Shown: positions 17,654-27,424 of the stretch, piece by piece | Position numbering within the stretch: position 1 is the first letter of the stretch | Layout of the letters: each line of letters opens with the position of its first letter | From: Spirochaetales bacterium | GTDB lineage: Bacteria > Spirochaetota > Spirochaetia > JABMQR01 | Length of the DNA: 64,000 nucleotides | Direction of reading: 5' to 3' | Assembly (NCBI GenBank): GCA_018399255.1 | Contig: JAGYPA010000002.1 | Location: 124,001 to 188,000 of the forward strand | Made by a program: the position numbers and the translations under genes | The notes under the pieces: model-generated | Told to the model about the DNA's origin: nothing | Database searches by the model: none | Seen by the model: only the letters and a program-made list of their open reading frames with translations

Positions 17654-19663
17654 ATGAAAGATTTAATTGAACTTTTCAGTAAAAAACTCGAAAACTACGC
17701 TGAACCTGACAGGGAACGTATCATGGATGCAGCCCGTTGGGCGGAAACTATGCATCGCAGCCAGAAACGAGCCAGCGGAGAGCCTTTTTTTATTCATCCC
17801 TACCATGTGGCTGAAATCCTGGTTGATATGCACATGGATGCAGATTCAGTCATTTCCGGCTTCCTGCACGACAGTCTGGAGGATACGGTTACCGGTCGGG
17901 AGGAGATTTCCACCCGCTTCGGGGAAACTGTCGCCCTGCTGGTTGACGGAGTAACCAAAATCTCCATTCTCAAGGTTAAGAATAAAAGTGTGCAGGCCGC
18001 AGAAACCATGCGTAAGATGCTTTTTGCCATGAGCAAGGATATTCGGGTCATCATTATCAAACTTGCCGACAAACTCCATAACATGAGCACCCTGCACTAT
18101 CTGCCAAAAGAGAAAGGAAAGCGGATCGCCGCCGAATGTCTTGATATTTATGCACCGATGGCCGATCGCCTGGGAATATCCTGGATGAAAGCGGAGTTGG
18201 AAGATCTGTCCCTCAAAGCCCTTCATCCCGAGACCTATCAGCATATCAAGGATTTCATGCTCTCCAAAAAAAGCGAGCGCAGTGAATTTCTAAAACGCGT
18301 AGAAAAGGCAATCTATCGATCTTCAGCGAATGAAGGCATTTCTGATATCATCGTCTCCACCCGGGTAAAGCATATTTATTCCATCTATCGGAAAATGAAA
18401 AAACGCAAAAAGGAGCTGGATGAGATATACGATTTGATGGGTGTACGTATTCTTTGCAATACTACCAACGAATGCTATACGATACTGGGAGTGGTTCATA
18501 AGATCTGGCCGCCCATGGAGGGACGCTTCAAGGATTATATCGCCATGCCCAAGGCTAACCAGTACCAGAGCCTGCATACATCGGTAATGAGCTATGACGG
18601 AAGAATTCTGGAAATTCAGATCAGAACAAAAGCTATGAATTATACGGCAGAATTTGGCATAGCAGCCCACTGGTCCTACAAGCAGGATTTTGGCGGGGGA
18701 AAACTGCCATCTGAGACGCTGGGGTTTATCAGCAAATTACGCAACTGGGAAAAAGAGCTGGAATCTGACAGCTTTTTTGAAGAGATGAAATCGGAACTTC
18801 TCAAGGACTCAATATATGTATTCACCCCTCAGGGCCATATCATAGAGCTGCCGTCAAACGCCACCGCTATTGATTTCGCCTATCATATTCATACTGAGGT
18901 GGGAAGCCATATTGTGGGGGCAAAGGCTGACGGCTCGATTATCCCCTTAAGCCAACCATTGAAGAATACCCAGGTAATTGAAATTCTCACCTCCCCCAAT
19001 GCCCATCCCCATATCAACTGGCTGCGTATGGCGCAGACAACGCGTGCCCGCCAGAAAATCCGGAACTGGCTTAATAAACATGATGAAAGCCTGCTGATTG
19101 ACAAGAGCATCATTGCAAAAAAGAAGCCTGAAAAGCATACTCCCACCCCAGAAGCCCATGAAGAACTCACCGGAGGAATGGAAAAAGAGCAGGAACCCAT
19201 TATTACTCAGGTCATGGACAAATCCAAACTTGCTTTTCGAATCGGCAACGAAAAAAATATGATGATAAGCATAGCCCAGTGCTGCAATCCTTCACGGGGT
19301 GATGATATTGTCGGCTACATATCCCGCGGCCGCGGAATTATCGTTCATAAGCGAAACTGCACTAACCTTAAGCATATAAAAGAAATATCCAACCGCAGCA
19401 TAGAAGTTGAATGGGAAGCTTCCTCCCCGCGCAAAACTCGCCAGTTCCGCGTTACCAGCCGGCTCACATCCGACCTTTTCTCAGAGATTGAGGGAGCTGT
19501 AAAAAAATATCGGGGTCATCTGATCGAAGGGAAACTTGAGGAGACGGAAAACGGCAGACTGGCAGGCAGCTTCACGATGGAAGTCGATCATGATGAAGAT
19601 TTCAAAAAGGTGCTGAAAAGCATAAGAATGATTCCATCGATCCTTAATCTGTATCAGCTATAA
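17654..19663 (+). CDS. rsh: Bifunctional (p)ppGpp synthetase/hydrolase
   Basis: A 669-residue RelA/SpoT homologue. In order: an HD hydrolase domain with LHDSLEDTV (HD at 72-73, which argues for an active hydrolase), a synthetase domain (FKDYIAMPKANQYQSLHTS, FGIAAHWSYK), a TGS domain (DSIYVFTPQGHIIELPSNAT), a zinc-finger-like region (AQCCNPSRGDD, HKRNC) and a C-terminal ACT domain. It sets (p)ppGpp levels in the stringent response. Co-transcription with prfA-prmC links it to translation termination. Confidence 0.94.
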   Translation: MKDLIELFSKKLENYAEPDRERIMDAARWAETMHRSQKRASGEPFFIHPYHVAEILVDMHMDADSVISGFLHDSLEDTVTGREEISTRFGETVALLVDGVTKISILKVKNKSVQAAETMRKMLFAMSKDIRVIIIKLADKLHNMSTLHYLPKEKGKRIAAECLDIYAPMADRLGISWMKAELEDLSLKALHPETYQHIKDFMLSKKSERSEFLKRVEKAIYRSSANEGISDIIVSTRVKHIYSIYRKMKKRKKELDEIYDLMGVRILCNTTNECYTILGVVHKIWPPMEGRFKDYIAMPKANQYQSLHTSVMSYDGRILEIQIRTKAMNYTAEFGIAAHWSYKQDFGGGKLPSETLGFISKLRNWEKELESDSFFEEMKSELLKDSIYVFTPQGHIIELPSNATAIDFAYHIHTEVGSHIVGAKADGSIIPLSQPLKNTQVIEILTSPNAHPHINWLRMAQTTRARQKIRNWLNKHDESLLIDKSIIAKKKPEKHTPTPEAHEELTGGMEKEQEPIITQVMDKSKLAFRIGNEKNMMISIAQCCNPSRGDDIVGYISRGRGIIVHKRNCTNLKHIKEISNRSIEVEWEASSPRKTRQFRVTSRLTSDLFSEIEGAVKKYRGHLIEGKLEETENGRLAGSFTMEVDHDEDFKKVLKSIRMIPSILNLYQL

Positions 19664-19760
19664 AAAAGTTTCAGGAAGCTTCCTGTCAGTGGCTGCTGCT
19701 CCGCAAGGGTTTTGAGCATGTTGACCGGGGCTTTCCCATTTGTCCAATTATTCATTTTTT

Positions 19761-20867
19761 TCAGACATTAAAACGAAAATGCATAATATCGCCGTCTTTG
19801 ACAAGATACTCCTTGCCTTCTATCCGCAGCTTGCCGGCTGCCTTGACTTTTTGTTCTGACCCTAAGGCAAACAGATCGTCGCAGTGGTATACTTCAGCTT
19901 TAATGAATCCTTTCTGAAAGTCAGTATGGATGACGGCTGCGGCCTCCGGTGCACTGTTACCTGCATGAAAGGTCCAGGCACGATTCTCATCGGGACCGGC
20001 AGTGAAGAAGGTTCTCAACCCGAGCATCTGATAGGCGGTCTGGATGAGCCGGTTCAGGCCTGACTCCTCCAACCCTGCCTCTGCCAGGAATTCTGACCGT
20101 TCCTCAGCCGTCTCAAAAGCGGAAATCTCTGCTTCCAGCTGACCGCACAGAACTATGGCATGAGAATCCTCAGCCTCTGCGATCTCCCTTACGGTTTCCA
20201 CAAAGCGGTTTCGATTCGCCATTCCAGCCTCATCTACATTGCAGACATAGATCTGGGGTTTCATAGTTATAAGCTGAAGGTCACGGATGAGCAGCTGCTG
20301 TTCTGGAGTAAAGGCAAGCCTCCGGGCTGGTTTTCCATCTTCCAGCGCCGTCTTCAGGGCGGTTAGCAGCGGCTGCAGCCTGGCGGCCTGGAGAGCACCC
20401 TCCTTGCCGGCTCGACTGAGCTTGTCAAGCTTCGAAAGTCTTTTATCAACTGTTTCCATATCAGCAAGACACAGCTCTATCTGGATTGTTTCAATATCGG
20501 AAGCAGGATTTATTTCATTCGAAACGTGAGTAATATCTTCGTTCTCAAAACAGCGGACTACATGGGCTATTATGCCGACTTCACGAATATGGGCCAGAAA
20601 TCTATTTCCAAGCCCCTCTCCTTTCGAAGCTCCTTTTACCAATCCTGCAATATCCACAAATTCTACAATGGCCGGAACCACTTTTTTCGTCGGAATCAGT
20701 TCAACTATACGATCAAGACGTTCATCCGGTACGCTGACAATACCGACATTGGGATCTATTGTACAGAAGGGATAATTTGCAGCTTCAGCCGGAGCTGATG
20801 TAAGCGCAGAGAAAATTGTCGATTTACCGACATTCGGCAGTCCTACGATACCGCAGTTCAAACCCAT
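19761..20867 (-). CDS. ychF: Ribosome-binding ATPase YchF
   Basis: A 368-residue Obg-family P-loop ATPase. Walker A is GLPNVGKST near the N-terminus, followed by the G3 motif [19 protein letters not shown] and a NVDE in place of NKxD, as expected for the ATP-specific YchF. A C-terminal TGS domain ends [10 protein letters not shown]. It binds ribosomes and is linked to redox stress. A perfect 14-bp palindrome, CAGGAAGCTTCCTG (19672-19685), lies between it and the convergent rsh gene. It is divergent from hflX. Confidence 0.95.
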   Translation of the reverse strand: MGLNCGIVGLPNVGKSTIFSALTSAPAEAANYPFCTIDPNVGIVSVPDERLDRIVELIPTKKVVPAIVEFVDIAGLVKGASKGEGLGNRFLAHIREVGIIAHVVRCFENEDITHVSNEINPASDIETIQIELCLADMETVDKRLSKLDKLSRAGKEGALQAARLQPLLTALKTALEDGKPARRLAFTPEQQLLIRDLQLITMKPQIYVCNVDEAGMANRNRFVETVREIAEAEDSHAIVLCGQLEAEISAFETAEERSEFLAEAGLEESGLNRLIQTAYQMLGLRTFFTAGPDENRAWTFHAGNSAPEAAAVIHTDFQKGFIKAEVYHCDDLFALGSEQKVKAAGKLRIEGKEYLVKDGDIMHFRFNV

Positions 20868-20975
20868 ACATTGCCATCCTGATTTTTCGGTGCACTGCCT
20901 GCCTGCAGCAGAAGATTAATCTGTCTGTTTAAGCCGCCGCCCCGTTCGATTTTTGCTCGATTATCCTATCACATA

Positions 20976-21004
20976 TTGACATCTATGGTAACCTCATTTA
21001 GTGT
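20976..21004 (+). promoter_or_regulatory. hflX promoter, near-leaderless
   Basis: TTGACA (20976-20981), 17-bp spacer, TAGTGT (20999-21004), 10 nt before the ATG at 21015. The TTG of the -35 box is itself in frame with hflX and could be mistaken for a start codon. Confidence 0.5.
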
Positions 21005-21014
21005 TTTATTAATT

Positions 21015-22325
21015 ATGGCAAAAACAATTTTTCAGTATGATGCTTCCGAGGTCAGGGAGAGTCGCGCCCTGTTAGTCACGGTTAAAACGCCCGATATCGA
21101 CGACCGCCACGCTGAATACCGACAAGAGGAACTGCAAAGTCTTGTCGGCACCATGGGACTGACGGCTGCAGATTCAATCATCGTCCCGCTTCGGGAACCC
21201 AATTCGACCTATCTCGTCGGGTCAGGAAAAAGAGAGGAGATAATCGCTTTAGCGGCAGAAGCTGATGCAGACTGCATTATATTCGACCACGATTTGAGCC
21301 CAAGCCAGCAGCGCAACTGGGAACGGGATACGCACTATGCGGTTATTGACCGTCAGGAGGTTATTCTCCAGATTTTTGCCGATCGGGCATCTACCCGCGA
21401 GGCAGTTCTTCAGGCAGCACTTGCCCGACAGGAGTACTCCCTCCCCCGATTAACCAGAGCTTGGACGCATCTCTCCCGCCAGCGGGGCGGTACTAAAGGG
21501 ACCCGTGGTGAGGGTGAGACCCAGCTGGAAATTGACCGGCGGCTGGCTATGAAAAAAATCTCCCACCTTAAGGCGGAACTGAAAAAAGTTCAGGCCCATC
21601 GTACAACCCAGCGTAAGCAGCGTCGATCGCTGCCCGTTCCGGCAGGTTCAATTGTCGGGTATACAAATGCAGGAAAATCATCTCTTCTGCATGCCCTTAC
21701 CGGGGCCGATATTCTGATAGAGGATAAGCTGTTCGCCACCCTTGATCCAACAACCCGTCGCATAGAAATGCCCGGCGGAGCGGAGGTGCTGCTCTCAGAC
21801 ACCGTAGGTTTTGTCCAGCAACTTCCGCATGATCTGGTTGACGCATTCAGGTCCACCTTGGAAGAGACCCGTTATGCCGATTTCATCCTGCATGTAGTTG
21901 ATGCATCACATTCCGATGTCATGACCAGCTACCAGACCACCATGGAAGTTCTTGACTCTCTTGGATGTCTGGATAAGCCGATGATTCTGGTCTGCAATAA
22001 AATGGATCTTGTCGGGGACCGGTTCAATCTCTTCAGAATCCAGGAAAAGCACGAGTTTACAGTAAATCTTTCTGTTAAGGAAGGCACTGGATTTGACGAA
22101 CTGCTGGATGCCATCAGTAAAATTATCAACAAGACCTATCCGGCAGTTACCTACTGGCTGCCGCCCGACCGGTATGATTTGCTGGCTCTGATAAAGCGCA
22201 GCGGTATGATAGAAAAAGAGTCTTACAATGAATCCGGCATTGAAGTAAGTGCGCGGCTTCCTGAGAGATTGATTAAATCTCTGCAGGCCTATACCCAGGC
22301 CCCAAGCAGCCCGGTGCTGCAGTAA
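21015..22325 (+). CDS. hflX: GTPase HflX
   Basis: A 436-residue ribosome-splitting GTPase. The N-terminal HflX domain contains YLVGSGKREEI and ends with RQRGGTKGTRGEGETQLE. The G domain follows: Walker A GYTNAGKSSLLHAL, DTVGFVQQLPHDLV and NKMD. I place the start at ATG 21015. Upstream in-frame TTG 20976 and ATG 20985 fall inside the likely promoter, and no start has a Shine-Dalgarno. Divergent from ychF. Confidence 0.93.
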   Translation: MAKTIFQYDASEVRESRALLVTVKTPDIDDRHAEYRQEELQSLVGTMGLTAADSIIVPLREPNSTYLVGSGKREEIIALAAEADADCIIFDHDLSPSQQRNWERDTHYAVIDRQEVILQIFADRASTREAVLQAALARQEYSLPRLTRAWTHLSRQRGGTKGTRGEGETQLEIDRRLAMKKISHLKAELKKVQAHRTTQRKQRRSLPVPAGSIVGYTNAGKSSLLHALTGADILIEDKLFATLDPTTRRIEMPGGAEVLLSDTVGFVQQLPHDLVDAFRSTLEETRYADFILHVVDASHSDVMTSYQTTMEVLDSLGCLDKPMILVCNKMDLVGDRFNLFRIQEKHEFTVNLSVKEGTGFDELLDAISKIINKTYPAVTYWLPPDRYDLLALIKRSGMIEKESYNESGIEVSARLPERLIKSLQAYTQAPSSPVLQ

Positions 22326-22340
22326 AATATAAAAAACCAC

Positions 22341-22379
22341 TTGAGGGCTGAGTCTTCAACCTGAAAACTCAGCCTTCAA
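22341..22379. terminator. Bidirectional hairpin between hflX and a convergent gene
   Basis: TTGAGGGCTGAGT pairs with ACTCAGCCTTCAA through 13 bp with one G-T mismatch and a 13-nt loop. A T tract follows a few bases after the stem on the minus strand, and As follow on the plus strand. Confidence 0.6.
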
Positions 22380-22411
22380 AAAATTGTACGGAATTTAGTA
22401 CCTGAAGCCAA

Positions 22412-22436
22412 TTTCAAAATGCTTCACATTTTGAAA
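22412..22436. repeat. Second copy of the 8.3-kb hairpin repeat
   Basis: TTTCAAAATG (22412-22421), a 5-nt loop and CATTTTGAAA (22427-22436) form a perfect 10-bp stem. The surrounding sequence from 22401 matches 8291-8320 with two differences. Confidence 0.6.
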
Positions 22437-22444
22437 TCCCCTCA

Positions 22445-22897
22445 CTACAGATCGAATTCATACCTTGCCCCGATTCCGCCTATTGGTGAAAACTGTGTAG
22501 TCTTAAAATCAAAAGATGGTCCAATTTCCAAAAACAGCTCAAGAGAAGGATCCTTTAAATAGTAAGATATACCAAACGGTACATTTAATCCAACGCTGAA
22601 CTGAGAAAGGCCAACATAGGCAGAAATGCCGGTATAGAAGTTGAAGTCAAGCTTCTCGATGCTGAAATCGAATAATTTGTACTGCAATCCTCCATTAATT
22701 TGAAAAGCAGGATTGATGTCCAATCCGCCTACAACAGAAAAATTCTGATCCAGATCATATTTTGCAGTTATACCAAAGGGTGATCCAAGATAGATTCCTA
22801 CACCCATATCCTTACCGTTTTTATCAACTTCAAAAAATGCGCTGGCAGGAAAAACAAATGCTGCCAATAAGATAATTGCGATTACTGCTTTTTTCAC
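22445..22897 (-). CDS. Small exported beta-rich (outer-membrane-type) protein of unknown function
   Basis: A 150-residue protein with a signal peptide (VKKAVIAIILLAAFVFPASA, cleavage before FFEVDKN). The rest is alternating, aromatic- and glycine-rich sequence (GVGIYLGSPFGITAKYDL, FNFYTGISAYVGLSQFSVG, GGIGARYEFDL) suggesting an eight-stranded beta-barrel. I chose GTG 22897 because GAGGAG lies 9 nt upstream and it gives a clean signal peptide; a longer frame upstream would add 29 residues before it. I do not recognise the family. Monocistronic, ending at a hairpin shared with hflX. Confidence 0.7.
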   Translation of the reverse strand: MKKAVIAIILLAAFVFPASAFFEVDKNGKDMGVGIYLGSPFGITAKYDLDQNFSVVGGLDINPAFQINGGLQYKLFDFSIEKLDFNFYTGISAYVGLSQFSVGLNVPFGISYYLKDPSLELFLEIGPSFDFKTTQFSPIGGIGARYEFDL

Positions 22898-23121
22898 TTT
22901 TTCTCTCCTCGTAAATTTATTTGATATCCTAATAATACTTATGCCGCTCAGTAATTTCAATCCTTTCGACAGCAGATCACACATGAATCCAGTTTCCCTC
23001 AGTATATTTCATGATTTCCTGCTATAATTTACCGATATTCCTACAATCACGGTGCTTTCAATTTACAACTAATAAGTGATATACTCTTTTGTAGTTGTAT
23101 ATCAAGTGATTATATAAAAAA

Positions 23122-23158
23122 AGCATTCGATAAGACAATCCACTGTCAACCGAATGCT
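23122..23158. other. Imperfect hairpin in the leader of the TPR gene
   Basis: AGCATTCG (23122-23129) pairs with CGAATGCT (23151-23158), with an inner GACA/TGTC stem. A run of As precedes it, so on the minus strand it resembles a terminator although no minus-strand gene feeds it. It may act as an insulator or leader structure. Confidence 0.4.
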
Positions 23159-23178
23159 GAAAACTAGGATCTAAAGTT

Positions 23179-24360
23179 ATGAAAAACAGTACAGACCAGT
23201 ACCATTCATCTAGTGACGAGCTGCCAATCGACGATGAACTAATGTATGATTCAGATGATTCAGATGATTCAGCGCAAGCATCAGATGAGAATACTGAAGT
23301 AACTCAATTGTCAAAGCGTGCATATCACATGCTCAAGGAAAATTTAGTTGAAGAAGCTGAAAAACTCTTTCAGCAGATACTGCAGACCTACCCGACTAAC
23401 AACTATGCCTTGGTCGGTCTCGGTGATATTAATCGAAAAAAACGGCGCTACTCACAGGCTGTTAAACAGTACAAAGAATGCCTTATCTATCATCCAGCAA
23501 ATAATTATGCCTATTTCGGTCTTGCTGACAGCTACAAAGCACAGAAAAAGCTGCCGGAAGCCATTGAGGCCTGGCAAAAGTATCTGGAAAAAGACCCCAA
23601 GAACATTACCGTTCTTACCCGGGTTGCAGACACCTATCGCAAAATAAAGGATTTCAGAAATTCAAAGAAATACTACGACATGGTAATGGAGATTGACGAG
23701 AACAATGCGTATGCCCTCATAGGACTTGGCCATCTCTATTTCGATTTTGAGGTATATGAATCTGCCCTGACCTTCTGGGAACAGGTTTATCGAGTTAATC
23801 CAGCTTCAGTTGACATCAGGGTTCTGACTTCAATCGGCAACTGCCACCGCAAATTGAAAACTTTCAGGGAAGGTCTCAGCTATTTTCTTCTTGCTTTGGA
23901 AAAAGATAAGAATAATTTTTTTGCTCTTTTCGGTGCTGCTGACTGCCATCGCGGGCTGCGGCAGTATGAGCAGTCTCTGGCTTACTGGCTGAAAATCCTT
24001 GATAACGATCCCCTGAATAAGGTTATCCTCACCCGGGCTGGAGATGCTTTCCGGGTTCTAAAAGATTTAAAACAGGCTAAAGAGTGCTATGATCGGGCTC
24101 TTGAAATAAGTTTCGACTACTACGCGGTTCTGGGCCTTGTTTCCATCCATAAGGAAAACGGAGAATACACTGAAGCCCTTGATAAACTTCATGATCTTAT
24201 CAACAGAGACCGGAAAAACCATCGTCTCTACATTGAAGCGGCAAATTGCTATCTCGAGCAGGGCTATAAAGCTAAAGCCATCCAAATACTGAAAGATTTT
24301 CACAATCTGGGACTGCATAATATTTATGTCAAAAACTTACTTGATGAAATCCAGAACTGA
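23179..24360 (+). CDS. Tetratricopeptide-repeat protein
   Basis: A 393-residue soluble protein. The first 45 residues are acidic and low-complexity (DELMYDSDDSDDSAQ, from a 9-bp DNA repeat), followed by about ten TPR units recognisable by NNYALVGLGDI, NNYAYFGLADSY, NNAYALIGLGHLYFD and NNFFALFGAADC. It has no signal peptide, no membrane segment and no enzymatic domain, so a scaffold or adaptor role is likely. Similar cytoplasmic TPR proteins are common in treponemes. The rlmN reading frame overlaps its 3' end, so the two are co-expressed. Shine-Dalgarno is weak. Confidence 0.8.
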   Translation: MKNSTDQYHSSSDELPIDDELMYDSDDSDDSAQASDENTEVTQLSKRAYHMLKENLVEEAEKLFQQILQTYPTNNYALVGLGDINRKKRRYSQAVKQYKECLIYHPANNYAYFGLADSYKAQKKLPEAIEAWQKYLEKDPKNITVLTRVADTYRKIKDFRNSKKYYDMVMEIDENNAYALIGLGHLYFDFEVYESALTFWEQVYRVNPASVDIRVLTSIGNCHRKLKTFREGLSYFLLALEKDKNNFFALFGAADCHRGLRQYEQSLAYWLKILDNDPLNKVILTRAGDAFRVLKDLKQAKECYDRALEISFDYYAVLGLVSIHKENGEYTEALDKLHDLINRDRKNHRLYIEAANCYLEQGYKAKAIQILKDFHNLGLHNIYVKNLLDEIQN

Positions 24361-25420
24361 CCATCAGGGTCTTTCAGCTCTTTTCCCTAATGAACTTTCT
24401 GATTTGATCTCACAGGAACCTCTTTTTCGCGGCCGTCAGCTTTTCACCTGGCTTGCGGGAGGAACGTTCAAGTTTGAGGAAATGAAAAATCTTCCGACAG
24501 CCTTACGCCGAACCCTTATAGACCGCTATGGCGAAACTGCCTGTACTTCCAAGGTCGTAAAGCAGCAGACAGATACTGACGGAACCGTCAAGCTGCTTTT
24601 AAAGCTGTATGACGGTCTCTTTGTTGAAAGTGTGCTGCTTACCGATGAGGAGGGGCGAAGAACTGCCTGCCTTTCCTCTCAAGTAGGCTGTGCCATGGGC
24701 TGCACCTTTTGCCGGACTGCTGAGCTGGGGCTTGAACGGAATCTGACGGCTTCGGAAATTGTTGAGCAGTTCTATCATCTTACAGAAATAGCCGGACAGC
24801 CTTCTCATATAGTGTTTATGGGTATGGGAGAACCGCTGGCTAATATATACGAGACAGCTCGTTCTATAGAAATCTTTCACTTTTCTGAAGGCCTTAATAT
24901 CAGTGCCCGCCGGATAACCCTGTCTACTTGCGGAATTCCAGAAGGCATCCGCTTCCTGGCTGAAAGCTTCTCAGTCCCCATCCGGCTTGCGGTTTCTCTC
25001 ACCTCTGCTGACAACGATCTGCGGACCAGTCTCATGCCGATAAACCGTAAAGCACCGCTGCCGGAACTTCATGAGTCCCTGCTCTATTATCAGAATATAC
25101 GAAAGAAGCGCATTACCCTGGAATATGTTCTTCTCGACGGAGTCAACGATTCTGAGACAGCCTGTCGTCAACTGGTACAGTTTGCCAAGGGTCTGGAATG
25201 TGTAGTCAATGTTATACCCTGGAACCCTGGAGCTGGACTGCCGTATAACGAACCGACGAGAGATTCTACCGAACGGTTCTGTTCATGTCTTGAACATGCA
25301 GGACTGCGGGTCACTCGCCGTTATCGGAGAGGGAGAGGCATAAGCGGTGCCTGCGGCCAGCTGGCCGGCTCAGGGACTTCTCCGCATCATATTCAACCGG
25401 TTATGCAGACAAACGAGTAA
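24326..25420 (+). CDS. rlmN: 23S rRNA A2503 / tRNA A37 C2-methyltransferase
   Basis: A radical-SAM methyltransferase of about 364 residues. The [4Fe-4S] motif CxxxCxxC is in GCAMGCTFCRTAEL, SAM-binding GMGEPLAN follows, and VNVIPWNPG lies near the C-terminus. It methylates A2503 in 23S rRNA and probably A37 in some tRNAs. Two ATGs (24326, 24344) lie within the end of the TPR gene and neither has a clear Shine-Dalgarno, so coupled re-initiation is likely; the exact start is uncertain. Confidence 0.93.
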   Translation: MSKTYLMKSRTDHQGLSALFPNELSDLISQEPLFRGRQLFTWLAGGTFKFEEMKNLPTALRRTLIDRYGETACTSKVVKQQTDTDGTVKLLLKLYDGLFVESVLLTDEEGRRTACLSSQVGCAMGCTFCRTAELGLERNLTASEIVEQFYHLTEIAGQPSHIVFMGMGEPLANIYETARSIEIFHFSEGLNISARRITLSTCGIPEGIRFLAESFSVPIRLAVSLTSADNDLRTSLMPINRKAPLPELHESLLYYQNIRKKRITLEYVLLDGVNDSETACRQLVQFAKGLECVVNVIPWNPGAGLPYNEPTRDSTERFCSCLEHAGLRVTRRYRRGRGISGACGQLAGSGTSPHHIQPVMQTNE

Positions 25421-25525
25421 AACTGGTTAACATCAATTCTGGAGAAGGTATCAGTCCCATCACTCATAAGTTCTGTTCAAAATCTGAAAAAAAATTGGAA
25501 CGAAATAGATCACTCAAATGTCCGG

Positions 25526-27316
25526 TTATCTTTCAAGAACAGCTTTAATTCTTCGCACCCCGGCCGAGGACGACTGCTCTTTCAGTATCTTGAAGGTTCC
25601 CATCTCAGAAGTGTTCCTGACATGCGGTCCCCCGCAGACCTCTTTTGAAAAATCTCCAACACTGTAGACTTTAACCTGCTCTCCGTACTTGCTTTCAAAA
25701 AAAGCGATGGCACCTGCTTCCTTGGCTTCTTCAACACTCATCATTTCCATTTCAACAGGCAGGTTCCGACGTATCTGTTCATTGACAATAGCCTCAACCT
25801 GCCGAATTTCTTCGTCTGACATTTTATCATGATGCGTAAAGTCGAAACGCAGACGCTCAGGGGTAATATTACTCCCCTTCTGCCCAACATGAGTCCCGAG
25901 TACAATTCTAAGGGCCTGATGCAGGAGATGTGTTGCAGTATGCAGAGCGGTGGTCATCGCGGAATTATCTGCCAGACCGCCTTTAAATGTCTTTTCTGCT
26001 CCAGCACGGGATGCTTCCTGGTGTTTCTCGAAAGCCTTGGCAAACCCCTCCCGATCCACGGCAAATTGATGCTCAGCAGCAAGTTCTTCAGTCAGTTCCA
26101 GAGGAAAACCGTAGGTATCGTAGAGCTTGAAGGCAAGTCGCCCGGGAATGGTTCTTGTTTTGCCTTTCATCAGGTTGGGAAGCATCTTTTCAAATTCATG
26201 CTCGCCCTTCTGAAGGGTTTTAAGAAATTTTTCCTCTTCTGCCTTCAATTCAGCCTTAACAAAATCACGACCAGGTTCGAGTTCGGGATAGGATCCGCTA
26301 TACTGGTCAATAACATAGCCGGAAAGATCGCCGAGAAAGAAATCATGTATATCAAGTTTGCGACTGTGCCGGACGGCACGCCGTATAAGACGACGGAGAA
26401 TATAGCCCTGCCCGAGATTGGATGGAACGACACCCCGCTCATCCCCCAGAATAAAAACTGACGTACGCAGATGATCGGCAATAATCCGTATTGATACATC
26501 AGTCGCCTCATCTTCACCGTAGTGCTTCCCGGAAAGATTTTCTATCGCGTCAATTATCCCTGAAAAGAGTTCTGTCTCATAGACTGACTGCTTACCCTGC
26601 AGAATCGCAATAGTTCGCTCAATCCCCATTCCTGTATCGACACACTTGCGATCCATCTGCTCGTAGGTTCCCTGTTCAGTCTTGCGGTACTGCATAAAGA
26701 CATCGTTCCATATTTCAAAATACTTTCCGCATGAGCAGCCCGGTATGCAGTCGGGACCGCAGGTTTCTCTCCCGGTATCAATAAACATTTCTGAATCCGG
26801 CCCGCAGGGTCCTGTCGCCCCGGCTGGTCCCCACCAGTTATCTTCCCGCGGCAGAAAGTAGATCCGCTCATCGGGAATACCGAGAGAACGCCATATATCG
26901 GCGGTGTAATCATCCCGGGGAATTCCTTCCTCTCCGGCAAACACGGTCACTGAGAGTTTTTCCGGATCCAGGCCGAGCCAGCGGGGGGATGTGAGAAACT
27001 CATAGCTCATACGGACAGCTTCATCCTTGAAGTAATCGCCAAGGGACCAGTTTCCAAGCATTTCAAAAAAAGTCAGGTGACTGGGATCACCAACCGCCTC
27101 TATATCTCCGGTCCGGATACACTTCTGGTAATCAACAAGGCGGCTCCCGCCGGGATGCGGCTCTCCCAGAATATAGGGAACAAGCGGGTGCATGCCAGCC
27201 GTAGTAAAAAGGACTGTCGGGTCATTTTCCGGAATCAGCGACTGGCCGGAAATTTGCGTATGATTCTTTTCGACAAAGAACTGGATATATTTTTGGCGCA
27301 ATTGATCAGCTTTCAT
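25526..27316 (-). CDS. alaS: Alanyl-tRNA synthetase, short form lacking the C-terminal domain
   Basis: A 596-residue class II synthetase. The catalytic core starts MKADQLRQKYIQFFVEKNH and includes FTTAGMHPLVPYILGEPHPG. The editing domain keeps the zinc ligands in TATHLLHQAL and the later KEVCGGPHV. The protein stops straight after the editing domain (SSAGVRRIKAVLE), without the DHHA1/C-Ala region that brings E. coli AlaS to 876 residues; I recall similar short forms in Borrelia and Treponema. ATG 27316 is preferred: the longer frame begins with the TTG of a TTGACA box. No Shine-Dalgarno; probable leaderless mRNA. Confidence 0.94.
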   Translation of the reverse strand: MKADQLRQKYIQFFVEKNHTQISGQSLIPENDPTVLFTTAGMHPLVPYILGEPHPGGSRLVDYQKCIRTGDIEAVGDPSHLTFFEMLGNWSLGDYFKDEAVRMSYEFLTSPRWLGLDPEKLSVTVFAGEEGIPRDDYTADIWRSLGIPDERIYFLPREDNWWGPAGATGPCGPDSEMFIDTGRETCGPDCIPGCSCGKYFEIWNDVFMQYRKTEQGTYEQMDRKCVDTGMGIERTIAILQGKQSVYETELFSGIIDAIENLSGKHYGEDEATDVSIRIIADHLRTSVFILGDERGVVPSNLGQGYILRRLIRRAVRHSRKLDIHDFFLGDLSGYVIDQYSGSYPELEPGRDFVKAELKAEEEKFLKTLQKGEHEFEKMLPNLMKGKTRTIPGRLAFKLYDTYGFPLELTEELAAEHQFAVDREGFAKAFEKHQEASRAGAEKTFKGGLADNSAMTTALHTATHLLHQALRIVLGTHVGQKGSNITPERLRFDFTHHDKMSDEEIRQVEAIVNEQIRRNLPVEMEMMSVEEAKEAGAIAFFESKYGEQVKVYSVGDFSKEVCGGPHVRNTSEMGTFKILKEQSSSAGVRRIKAVLER

Positions 27317-27323
27317 AGCGTTG

Positions 27324-27352
27324 ATACTATTTAAGCCGGGCCCGGGTGTCAA
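27324..27352 (-). promoter_or_regulatory. alaS promoter, probably leaderless
   Basis: On the minus strand TTGACA (27347-27352), a 17-bp GC-rich spacer and TAGTAT (27324-27329) end 7 nt before the alaS ATG. Confidence 0.6.
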
Positions 27353-27424
27353 GAGGTGCGCGCTGGCTGGTCAGAGTGATGATGTACATTCTCCGGGTCA
27401 CTGCTTTCCGGCCGGAAACAGCCG

